Shown here piece after piece: positions 1 through 6,749 of a stretch of DNA of 17,220 bases (positions are counted from its first letter, which is position 1; the number at the start of each line of letters is the position of its first letter). Origin of the DNA: Xylophilus ampelinus. GTDB lineage: Bacteria; Pseudomonadota; Gammaproteobacteria; Burkholderiales; Burkholderiaceae_C. The stretch is from contig NZ_CABFMN010000154.1 of NCBI RefSeq assembly GCF_901875635.1, positions 1 through 17,220 on the forward strand, read 5' to 3'. The translations under genes were made by a program, and so were the position numbers. The notes beneath the pieces were generated by a model. The model saw nothing but the letters and a program-made list of their open reading frames with translations. It did no database searches and was not told the DNA's origin.

Positions 1-273
1 GTCTACCGGCGGCTCGCGCCGCGGCCGGACGCCGCCGCACGCGCGCTGGTCGCCGCCAGCACGGCCGACGACCGGCACGTGTGGCTGTTCAGCAGCTCCG
101 AAGCGATCGCGAATCTGGTGGCCGCGATGCCCGGCACCGACTGGCGCGGGGCCCGTGCCTGGGCCACGCATCCGCGCATCGCCGACGCTGCGCGCGTGGC
201 GGGTTTCGGCTCGGTCCGCGAGGTGCCGGCGAGCCTGGGCGCGCTGGTCGCGTCGATAGAATCGTTTCGATGA
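1..273 (+). CDS. hemD: Uroporphyrinogen-III synthase, C-terminal fragment (5' end outside window)
   Basis: The reading frame is open from base 1 to the TGA at 271-273 and gives about 90 residues, so only the last third of a usual 250-270-residue enzyme is here. HemD closes and rearranges hydroxymethylbilane to uroporphyrinogen III in the cytoplasm, the branch point to heme, siroheme and corrinoids. Recognition rests on the motif WLFSSSEAIANL followed by an ATHPRIADAARVAGFGSVREV block. These match the conserved 'F(T/S)SSxA' and 'I...TA..A...G' elements of the second HemD domain. The stop overlaps the next start as ATGA (270-273), so hemX is probably translationally coupled. Unlike some proteobacteria, hemD and hemX are separate reading frames here. 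The identification draws strong support from hemX and hemY following directly. Confidence 0.88.
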   Translation, partial: VYRRLAPRPDAAARALVAASTADDRHVWLFSSSEAIANLVAAMPGTDWRGARAWATHPRIADAARVAGFGSVREVPASLGALVASIESFR

Positions 274-1352
274 CCGCTGCTCCCGTGCCCGACGACTCCG
301 CACCCGACGCCGTGGGCCGCGGGCAGTTGCCGGCGGTGGTGGTGCCGGCCCCCGAGGCGGGTGCCGTGGCGCTGGCGCGCATCGGCCTCGGCCTGCTGGG
401 GCTGATCGCCGGGGTGGCGTTGGTGATGGCCATCGTGCTGTGGCAGAAGGTGGGCGGGATGCAGGAGCAGCTCGCGCGCCAGAGCGCCGACGCCACCATG
501 CAGGCCGCCGAAGCCCGCGCGCTCGCGCGCCAGGCCCAGGACGTGGTGCGCGACACCGCCGGCCGGCTGGCCCTCGTGGAGTCGCGCGTGGCCGAGGTCG
601 CGCTGCAGCGCAGCCAACTCGAGGAACTGATGCAGAGCCTCTCGCGCTCGCGCGACGAGAACCTGGTGGTCGACATCGAATCCGCCGTGCGCCTGGCGCA
701 GGAGCAGACCCAGGTGACGGGCAACGTGCAGCCGCTGCTGGCCGCGCTCAAGGCCGGCGAGCAGCGCGTCGCGCGTGCCGCCCAGCCGCGGCTCGCCCCC
801 TTGCAGCGCGCCATGCAGCGCGACGCCGACCGCATCCGCGCCACCGCGAGCGGCGACGGCGGCGAGGCACTGGCCCGGCTCGACGATCTGCTGCGCAGCG
901 TGGACGAACTGCCCCCCCTCAACGCGCTGGCCGTGCGCGGTGTCGGCGGCGACGACGCCTGGCAGAACGAGGCCGTTCCGGCCGACGCGGCATGGTGGGA
1001 GCGCATCCTGCTGAGCGCGCGCAACGAGCTGCGTTCGCTGGTGCGCGTGTCGCGCATCGACCGGCCCGAAGCCGTGCTGCTGTCGCCCGACCAGACCTTC
1101 TTCCTGCGCGAGAACCTGAAGCTCAAGCTGCTCAATGCCCGCCTCGCCTTGCTGTCCCGGCAGGTCGACAACGCACGCACCGAGCTTGCGTCGGTGTCGG
1201 CCTCGCTGAACCGGTACTTCGACCCGGCTTCGCGCCGCGTGCAGCAGGCGGCGACGCTGCTGCAGCAGGTCCAGGCGGCGGTCAGGGCGTCGGCACCCCC
1301 CCGCATCGACGACACGCTCGCGGCGCTGACCACCGCGGCGGCGGGCCGCTGA
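270..1352 (+). CDS. hemX: HemX-like membrane-anchored protein (heme operon)
   Basis: A 360-residue protein whose ATG at 270 overlaps the hemD stop. The reading frame extends further upstream, but that part lies over hemD and reads as low-complexity Arg/Gly, so the overlapping ATG is the natural start. Residues 1-35 are a Pro/Ala-rich cytoplasmic tail. Residues about 36-58 form one transmembrane helix (a run of Gly, Leu, Val and Ala ending in LWQK). A Gln/Ala/Arg-rich coiled coil runs from about 62 to 140, and a mainly helical periplasmic domain follows (for example ENLVVDIESAVRLAQEQ and FFLRENLKLKLLNARLALLSRQ). This matches the HemX family (PF04375). Its biochemical role is not settled: it was once called a methyltransferase, but it has no methyltransferase fold. 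The stop shares one base with the hemY start (TGATG at 1350-1354). Confidence 0.9.
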   Translation: MTAAPVPDDSAPDAVGRGQLPAVVVPAPEAGAVALARIGLGLLGLIAGVALVMAIVLWQKVGGMQEQLARQSADATMQAAEARALARQAQDVVRDTAGRLALVESRVAEVALQRSQLEELMQSLSRSRDENLVVDIESAVRLAQEQTQVTGNVQPLLAALKAGEQRVARAAQPRLAPLQRAMQRDADRIRATASGDGGEALARLDDLLRSVDELPPLNALAVRGVGGDDAWQNEAVPADAAWWERILLSARNELRSLVRVSRIDRPEAVLLSPDQTFFLRENLKLKLLNARLALLSRQVDNARTELASVSASLNRYFDPASRRVQQAATLLQQVQAAVRASAPPRIDDTLAALTTAAAGR

Positions 1353-2632
1353 TGCGCGCGGCCCTGTGGCTCCTGGCGCTGTTCGGCGTCGCTGCGGCGG
1401 TGGCGCTGTTCGCGGGCAACAACCAGGGCACGATCACCGTGTTCTGGCCGCCCACGCGGGTGGATCTGTCGCTCAACCTCGTGCTGCTGGTGCTGGTGGT
1501 GCTCTTCGTGCTGCTGCACCTGGCCCTGCGGGCGCTGGCGGCGCTGTTCTCGCTGCCGCGCCAGGCGCGCCAGTGGCGCCTGCTGCAGAAGGAGCGTGCG
1601 CTGCACACGGCGCTGCTCGATGCCATGGTGCAGTTGCTGGCCGGCCGCTTCACGCGCGCCCGAAAGGCCGCCCAGGCGGCACTGGCGCAGGAACGCATGC
1701 TTGCGGCTCTGGACGCGCGCCTGCCGCAGGCCCAGCAAGTGCGCATCCTGGCCCACTTGCTGGCGGCGGAAGGGGCGCAGGCGCTGCAGGATCGTGCGGC
1801 GCGCGACGCGCACCTGCAGCAGGCCTTGAACGATGGGGAGGAGCGCGGCGCGCCGCCGTTGCCGCCGGAAACGCGTGAGGGCGTCCAGCTGCGGGCCGCC
1901 CGCTGGGCGCTGGAGGACCGCGACCCTGCCGGGGCCCTGGCGCGCCTCGCCGAGCTGCCCCAGGGCGCCCAGCGTCGCACGCTGGCGCTGCGGCTGCGGC
2001 TCAAGGCCGCACGTCAGGAGCGCCACACGCTGGAAGCGCTCGAAACCGCGCGGCTGCTGGCCAAGCACCGGGCCTTCCCGGAAGCAGGCGCACAGAGCAT
2101 CGTGCGAGGGCTGGCGTCCGACCTCATCGCCGGTGCCCACGACATCGAGCAACTGCGCCGGGCCTGGTCCCAGCTGGAGCCTGCGGAGCGGGAGACACCG
2201 GAGGTGGCGATCCAGGCCGCGCAGCGGATGGTGGCATTGCACGGCGACCTGGCCCTCGCGCGGACCTGGCTGCTCCCGGTGTGGGAGCTCGCGGCGGACC
2301 AGCCGGCCGCCCTGAGCGACACGCTGCGGGTGCGGCTCGTCCGCGCGCTGGAAGCGGGGCTCGACACCGTCGACGGCGACTGGCTGGCGCGCATCGAGGC
2401 GGCCCAGCGGGCGAACCCGCGCGATCCCAACCTGCAGTACCTGGCCGGCATGGCCTGCATGAAGCGGCAGCTGTGGGGCAAGGCACAGCAACTTCTGACC
2501 CAGGCCGGCCTGGGTCTGCAGGATGCTGCGCTGCACCGTCGGGCCTGGTCGGCCCTCGCTCGATTGGCGGAGGATCGGGACGATCTCACCCAGGCTGCCG
2601 AGGCATGGAAGCGCGCCGCACAGGCGGACTGA
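1352..2632 (+). CDS. hemY: HemY-like TPR membrane protein (heme operon)
   Basis: A 426-residue protein starting at the ATG at 1352, which shares its A with the hemX TGA. Residues 1-22 form a first hydrophobic segment and residues about 40-66 a second (NLVLLVLVVLFVLLHLALRAL). They are separated by the short periplasmic stretch GNNQGTITVFWPP, which is very typical of the HemY N-terminus (PF07219). The rest is alanine-rich helical repeat, consistent with tetratricopeptide repeats; the clearest unit is near the C-terminus (DPNLQYLAGMACMKRQLWGKAQQLL). In the family this is an inner-membrane protein linked to late heme synthesis in the hemCDXY operon. It is unrelated to the protoporphyrinogen oxidase called HemY in Bacillus. 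No convincing terminator follows the TGA, so readthrough into the wza region is possible. Confidence 0.92.
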   Translation: MRAALWLLALFGVAAAVALFAGNNQGTITVFWPPTRVDLSLNLVLLVLVVLFVLLHLALRALAALFSLPRQARQWRLLQKERALHTALLDAMVQLLAGRFTRARKAAQAALAQERMLAALDARLPQAQQVRILAHLLAAEGAQALQDRAARDAHLQQALNDGEERGAPPLPPETREGVQLRAARWALEDRDPAGALARLAELPQGAQRRTLALRLRLKAARQERHTLEALETARLLAKHRAFPEAGAQSIVRGLASDLIAGAHDIEQLRRAWSQLEPAERETPEVAIQAAQRMVALHGDLALARTWLLPVWELAADQPAALSDTLRVRLVRALEAGLDTVDGDWLARIEAAQRANPRDPNLQYLAGMACMKRQLWGKAQQLLTQAGLGLQDAALHRRAWSALARLAEDRDDLTQAAEAWKRAAQAD

Positions 2633-2711
2633 GCCATGTTTTCCGGGGCCGTCGTGCCGTCCGGATCCTCGAAATAGTGGATGGAACGGGCAAATTCCCA
2701 CCGGCCATACG

Positions 2712-2784
2712 ATGTAACCCAAGAAACATTTAGGCGCTTTCCAATTCGTAGGTTACAGTCGGAACTGTGTCCAAAAGTACTAAT
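2712..2784 (+). promoter_or_regulatory. Candidate control region of the wza-wzb-wzc operon
   Basis: This stretch is clearly richer in A and T than its surroundings. It holds ATGTAACC at 2712-2719 and its inverted partner AGGTTACA at 2750-2757; the exact 7-base arms TGTAACC and GGTTACA are 31 bases apart. ACTAAT, a possible -10 element, lies at 2779-2784, 21 bases after the second arm. The same AGGTTACA...ACTAAT order occurs upstream of the converging assembly operon (15850-15886 on the minus strand), which is the main reason to propose a common regulator or promoter type. If ACTAAT is the -10 element, transcription would start near 2790, inside the longest version of the wza reading frame. 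The -35 match is poor and nothing here proves a start site. Confidence 0.35.
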
Positions 2785-3939
2785 TGTGGATACGGCTGGG
2801 GGCCAAGATTGGAACGAACTTCTACATTTTTAGCGATCGGCTTGACGGCGGCAGTTCTGGTTCTCCAGGGCTGTGCAGCCGTGGGACCGGGTTTTGACTC
2901 CACCAGGGCGGCGCTTCCGCCGCCCGTTGCGGCGGCTGACGAGGGCACGCCGCCGGAAGGTGCGCTTCGAGAGATCGACGCCGAACTGGTGTCCCGCATG
3001 AAGTCCCGGCAGCCGACCACGGTCAGCCAGGACGTCCTGGCGCTGCTCGGCACCCCCGAGAAGTACCGGATTGGGTTGGGCGACGTGATCGGCATCACGG
3101 TGTTCGACCATCCCGAGCTCATCTCCAGCACCATCCCGGCCACCACCGTGGCCGACCCTGCCAGCGTGTCGCCCGCGCCGGGCTTCATCGTGTCGGACAC
3201 GGGGCAGCTCGCCTTCCCCTACGCCGGTACCGTGAAGGCCGAGGGAATGACCGTGCAGGAACTCGAGGACACGCTGACCAAGCGCTTGGCCAAGGTGTTT
3301 CGCGAACCCCAGGTGAGCGTGCGCGTGCAGGCTTTCCGGAGCAAGCGTGCCTACGTCGAGGGCGAGGTGAGGACCCCCGGGCTGCAGGTCTTCACCGACA
3401 TTCCCATGACCTTGCCCGAGGCGATCAGTCGCGCCGGCGGCATCCTGTCGACGGGTGATCGCTCCTTTGTCACGCTGACCCGCGGCAGCAAGACCACCAA
3501 CATCGACCTGATGCAGATGGCCGAGGTCGGTGTCGACCCCACGCGCATCCCGCTGCTGAATGGCGACATGGTGATGGTGCGCAATCGTGAAGATCGCAAG
3601 GTCTTCGTCATGGGCGAAGTGCTTCGTCCGGCAGCCATCCTGATGCGCAACGGGCGCCTGAGCCTGAACGACGCGCTGGGCGAAGCGGGTGGGGTCGATC
3701 TCGGCACGGCCAACCCGCGGCAGATCTACGTGGTGCGCAACAGCCCCGAGGGCGCCCAGACGGTGTTCCACCTGGACGCGCGCACTGCGACCGCGTTGGC
3801 GCTGGCGGATACCTTCCCGCTGGAGCCCAAGGACGTGGTGTACGTCGATCCCGTCGCGCTCGTGCGCTGGAACCGGATCGTGAGCCTGATCCTGCCGTCC
3901 GCGACGACCGCCAACACCATCCGCGCCACCTACAGGTAG
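2767..3939 (+). CDS. wza: Wza-type outer-membrane polysaccharide export lipoprotein
   Basis: The longest form starts at GTG 2767 and has 390 residues, as expected for Wza. A lipoprotein signal precedes the lipobox LQGC, with Cys36 as the acylated residue. The polysaccharide export domain spans about 95-190 (KYRIGLGDVIGITVFDHPEL, then GFIVSDTGQLAFPYAGTVKA). Two SLBB domains follow at about 192-272 (YVEGEVRTPGLQVF) and 278-360 (VFVMGEVLRPAAIL). A C-terminal segment from about 362 (VALVRWNRIVSLIL) could form the outer-membrane helix of the octamer. The family forms the outer-membrane channel that works with the Wzc kinase. The start is uncertain: there is no good ribosome site before 2767. The in-frame TTG at 2809 is preceded by GGGGG and would give a usual 22-residue lipoprotein leader. 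The wzb start lies five bases after the stop. Confidence 0.93.
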   Translation: MSKSTNCGYGWGPRLERTSTFLAIGLTAAVLVLQGCAAVGPGFDSTRAALPPPVAAADEGTPPEGALREIDAELVSRMKSRQPTTVSQDVLALLGTPEKYRIGLGDVIGITVFDHPELISSTIPATTVADPASVSPAPGFIVSDTGQLAFPYAGTVKAEGMTVQELEDTLTKRLAKVFREPQVSVRVQAFRSKRAYVEGEVRTPGLQVFTDIPMTLPEAISRAGGILSTGDRSFVTLTRGSKTTNIDLMQMAEVGVDPTRIPLLNGDMVMVRNREDRKVFVMGEVLRPAAILMRNGRLSLNDALGEAGGVDLGTANPRQIYVVRNSPEGAQTVFHLDARTATALALADTFPLEPKDVVYVDPVALVRWNRIVSLILPSATTANTIRATYR

Positions 3940-3943
3940 GCAA

Positions 3944-4393
3944 GTGGTGTCCATCCGGCGGATCCTCATCGTGTGCACAGGCAACATCTGCCGCAGTCCC
4001 ATGGCGGAGCGCGTGATGGGCGCCGCCCTGCCGGGCTTCGACGTTTCGTCCGCAGGCACCCACGCTCTTGTCGGCGCGCGTGCCGACGAAGCCGCCCGGG
4101 CGCTGATGCAGGCGCGGGGGCTGCCGATCGACGAGCATCGTGCCCGCCAGCTGGACGCCCGTCTCTGTCATGAGGCGGACCTCGTCCTCGTGATGGAGAG
4201 TGCACAGCGCCATTGGATCCAGCAGCGGCATCCGGAGAGCACCGGCAAGGTGTTCCGCCTGACCGAACGGCTGCGGGTCGATGTGCCCGATCCCTACCGG
4301 CGGACCCTGGCCTCCTTCCAGACCGCGCTGGCCCTGATCGACCAAGGAGCCCAGGCCTGGGCCGAACGAATCTCCAGAGTGACCACATCATGA
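3944..4393 (+). CDS. wzb: Low-molecular-weight protein tyrosine phosphatase (Wzb type)
   Basis: A 149-residue cytoplasmic phosphatase that would dephosphorylate the tyrosine kinase encoded next. The active-site loop C(X)5R is plain near the N-terminus: CTGNICRS, with nucleophile Cys11 and Arg17. The general-acid Asp116 lies in the DPYRR motif at 116-120, close to the C-terminus as usual for the family. The length fits Wzb, Etp and EpsP proteins (about 145-150). Two adjacent GTG codons (3944 and 3947) could both start it. AGGTAGG overlapping the wza stop could act as ribosome site for either. The stop overlaps the next gene as ATGA (4390-4393), so translation of phosphatase and kinase is probably coupled. 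The order wza-wzb-wzc is the classic one for capsule and exopolysaccharide loci. Confidence 0.95.
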   Translation: MVSIRRILIVCTGNICRSPMAERVMGAALPGFDVSSAGTHALVGARADEAARALMQARGLPIDEHRARQLDARLCHEADLVLVMESAQRHWIQQRHPESTGKVFRLTERLRVDVPDPYRRTLASFQTALALIDQGAQAWAERISRVTTS

Positions 4394-6666
4394 AGTCATC
4401 GACTGTCACCCCCCCCTCTTCCTCCTTCGGCTCCGGCTTCCAGGGCGGCGCCGACGGCGAGGACGTCGAACTCGGCCACTACGTCGATGTTGTGGCTGCC
4501 AACCGGTGGCTGATCGCCATCGTGACGCTGGTGATCCTTGCCTGCGGCGTCGCCTACGCCTACTTGACGCGGCCGGTCTACGAGGCCAATTTGCTGGTGC
4601 AGGTCGAGGACACCCCCGAGTCCAGCGCCACCAAGAGCTTCCTGGGCGAGGCGAGTTCGCTGTTCGACGTCAAGACGCTGGCGAGCGCCGAGATGGAAAT
4701 CATGCGTTCGCGCATGATCGTGGGCAACGCCGTCGAGGCCACCCACCTGTACATCGAAGCGCACCCGCGCTACGTGCCGCTGATTGGTGGCTGGTTGTCG
4801 CGTCGCGCCACGGCGCTGTCCAACCCCGGCTTCCTCGGCTTCGGCGGCTACACGTCGGGCGCAGAGCGCATCGAGGTCAGCCGCTTCAACGTTCCGCCGG
4901 CCTTCGAGAGCACGACCTTCATTCTCACGGCGCAGGAAGGCGGCCGGTATTCGCTCTCGCACCGGGGCCTGAGCGAGCCGATCGAGGGCAGCGTGGGGCA
5001 ACTGCTCCAGACCACGCTGCAGCCGGCCGGCAGGAAGCTTGAACTGCTGGTCGATCGCCTCGACGGCAAGCCGGGCGCGCAATTCGTGATCGTGCGTTCG
5101 CCGACCCTCGCGACGATCGAGAACCTGCAGGGCCAGCTCATCCTGGCGGAACGCGGCCGGCAGTCGGGTGTCATCAGTGCCACCCTGCAAGACACCGATC
5201 CTGAGCGGCTGACACGCGTGCTGAATGCCATCGGCACGCAGTACGTGAACCAGAACATCGAACGCAAGGCAGCCGAGGCACAGAAGACTCTTGCCTTCCT
5301 GGACGTGCAACTGCCCTTGTACAGGAAGCAGCTTGAACAGTCCGAAGAGATCTACAACCGCTACCGCAACCAGAAGGGCACGGTCGCCTTCGACGAAGAG
5401 GCGAAGCTGATCCTGACCAACTCCGTCGAGCTGCAGACCAAGATGCTCGAGGCGCAGCAGAAGCGGCGCGAACTCGAGAGCCGCTACACCGCCGCCCACC
5501 CGACCGTACAGACGCTGGACGCGCAGATTGCCGCCTATGCGCGGCAGATCGCCGACATCCAGTCCCGCATCAAGGGGCTGCCCGCCGTTCAGCAGGATGC
5601 CGTCCGGATGGAGCGCGAGGTGCGCGTGAACACGGGCCTCTACCAATCCCTGCTGAACCAGGCCCTGCAACTGCGCCTGGTCAAGGAAGGCAAGGTCGGG
5701 ACGGTTCGTCTGCTCGATGCGGCCGCGCAGCCTGAGCTGCCCATCAAGCCCAACCGGCGCCTGATCGTGCTGGGCTCGCTCGGCGCCGGCCTGGTGGCGG
5801 GCCTCCTGCTGGCGCTGCTGCGCAGCGCCCTGGTGGAGCAGCGGCTGCGCGATCCCATGGAGGTTGAAGAGAACATCCACCTGCCGGTGTTCTCGTCGAT
5901 CCCACACAGCAAGGCCCAGACCTCGATCGGGCAGCGCCGACTCACCGGGGCGACGGGCGTACGGCTGCTGGCGGTCGAACAGCCTGACGAGCCCGCGGTG
6001 GAAAGCCTGCGCAGCCTGCGCACGGCGATGCAGTTCGCCATGCTCGAGTCGCCGAACAACCGCGTCATGATCACCGGGCCGACCCCGGGAGTCGGCAAGA
6101 GCTTCGTGACGGCGAACTTCGCGGCGCTGATGGCTGCAGCCGGCAAGAAGACACTGCTGATCGACGCCGACCTTCGGCGCGGCCACCTGCACCAGTACCT
6201 CGGCCTGCAGCGCCACGGAGGACTCTCCGAACTCATCGCGGGCAGCCTCACGGTCCAGCAGACGGTCCACCGCGAAGTGGTGCAGAGCCTCGATTTCCTG
6301 GCGACCGGCCAGTTGCCGCCCAATCCGGCGGAACTGCTGACTTCGGCGTCCTTTCACAGCGTGCTCGAGCGCCTTTCGGAACAGTACGACTTGGTCGTCA
6401 TCGATACCCCGCCAGTCCTGGTGGCTTCGGATGCGACCACCGTCGCCGCCCAGGCGGGTACGGTGCTGCTGGTGGCGCGCGCGGCGGTCTCGACGTTGGG
6501 TGAATTGCGCGAGAGCACCCGTCGCCTGTCGCTTGGCGGCAAGGTGGCCAGCGGGGTGCTGCTCAACGGCATGGACGCCAAGCGCCGAAACTTCAGTACC
6601 TACAAGTACGGGCGCTACCGCTACACCAACTACAACTACGAGAGCATCCTGCCGGAAGAGCAGTGA
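4390..6666 (+). CDS. wzc: Wzc-type polysaccharide co-polymerase / BY-family tyrosine autokinase
   Basis: A 758-residue inner-membrane protein. The ATG at 4390 overlaps the wzb stop. The cytoplasmic N-terminus leads into a Wzz-type chain-length domain with a first transmembrane helix at about 40-60 (WLIAIVTLVILACGVAYAYL). A long periplasmic part follows with a coiled-coil stretch around 290-420. A second helix lies at about 460-480, preceded by the Pro-rich element LPIKPNRR. The kinase domain carries Walker A (GPTPGVGKS, Lys570), Walker A' (LLIDADLRR, Asp592 and Asp594) and Walker B (LVVIDTPP, Asp672). The C-terminus holds six tyrosines in thirteen residues (738, 740, 743, 745, 748, 750), the usual autophosphorylation cluster that Wzb removes phosphate from. 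The family controls polymer length and export with Wza. A strong hairpin begins two bases after the stop codon. Confidence 0.96.
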   Translation: MKSSTVTPPSSSFGSGFQGGADGEDVELGHYVDVVAANRWLIAIVTLVILACGVAYAYLTRPVYEANLLVQVEDTPESSATKSFLGEASSLFDVKTLASAEMEIMRSRMIVGNAVEATHLYIEAHPRYVPLIGGWLSRRATALSNPGFLGFGGYTSGAERIEVSRFNVPPAFESTTFILTAQEGGRYSLSHRGLSEPIEGSVGQLLQTTLQPAGRKLELLVDRLDGKPGAQFVIVRSPTLATIENLQGQLILAERGRQSGVISATLQDTDPERLTRVLNAIGTQYVNQNIERKAAEAQKTLAFLDVQLPLYRKQLEQSEEIYNRYRNQKGTVAFDEEAKLILTNSVELQTKMLEAQQKRRELESRYTAAHPTVQTLDAQIAAYARQIADIQSRIKGLPAVQQDAVRMEREVRVNTGLYQSLLNQALQLRLVKEGKVGTVRLLDAAAQPELPIKPNRRLIVLGSLGAGLVAGLLLALLRSALVEQRLRDPMEVEENIHLPVFSSIPHSKAQTSIGQRRLTGATGVRLLAVEQPDEPAVESLRSLRTAMQFAMLESPNNRVMITGPTPGVGKSFVTANFAALMAAAGKKTLLIDADLRRGHLHQYLGLQRHGGLSELIAGSLTVQQTVHREVVQSLDFLATGQLPPNPAELLTSASFHSVLERLSEQYDLVVIDTPPVLVASDATTVAAQAGTVLLVARAAVSTLGELRESTRRLSLGGKVASGVLLNGMDAKRRNFSTYKYGRYRYTNYNYESILPEEQ

Positions 6667-6668
6667 GC

Positions 6669-6702
6669 AAGAAGAAAGGCGCCGCAAGGCGCCTTTCTTC
6701 TT
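6669..6702. terminator. Strong hairpin between converging operons, probable bidirectional terminator
   Basis: A perfect inverted repeat: GAAGAAAGGCGCC (6671-6683), loop GCAA (6684-6687) and GGCGCCTTTCTTC (6688-6700). Two further A-T pairs give a 15-base-pair stem with a GNRA-type tetraloop. On the + strand it begins two bases after the wzc stop, and the 3' arm itself ends U-rich, followed by TTT then GCG. On the minus strand it lies 48 bases after the last gene of the assembly operon and the 3' arm ends TTTCTTCTT. It therefore can serve both converging transcripts. The stem is directly visible; its use in both directions is inferred. Confidence 0.85.
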
Positions 6703-6707
6703 TGCGG

Positions 6708-6736
6708 GCGAGAGGCTGCGCGCGGCAGCGTCTCGC
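6708..6736. other. Second hairpin in the convergent 3' region
   Basis: Arms GCGAGAGGCTGC (6708-6719) and GCAGCGTCTCGC (6725-6736) pair over 12 bases with one mismatch around a 5-base loop. The hairpin sits between the end of the minus-strand operon at 6750 and the main terminator hairpin, only five bases from the latter. It has no U-rich tail on either strand, so it is not a classical terminator by itself. It may protect the 3' end of the minus-strand transcript or pause RNA polymerase before the main stem; this is inference. Confidence 0.5.
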
Positions 6737-6749
6737 CTGGCAGGCGCCT

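Noticed and set aside
440..1351. Upstream part of the open frame that ends in hemY
   Set aside because: Before 1352 it reads as Arg/Ala/Gly low complexity over hemX. The ATG overlapping the hemX stop begins a typical HemY N-terminus.
89..2722. A very long open frame on the minus strand opposite hemX and hemY
   Set aside because: It has no family resemblance, is full of Arg, Gly and Gln stretches and lies opposite two well-recognised genes. Long antisense frames are normal in DNA of this GC content.
4396..6687. Long minus-strand open frame opposite wzc
   Set aside because: It is the GC-driven shadow of a clear kinase gene: no motif, His/Gln/Arg-rich, and its 5' end lies over the terminator hairpin.
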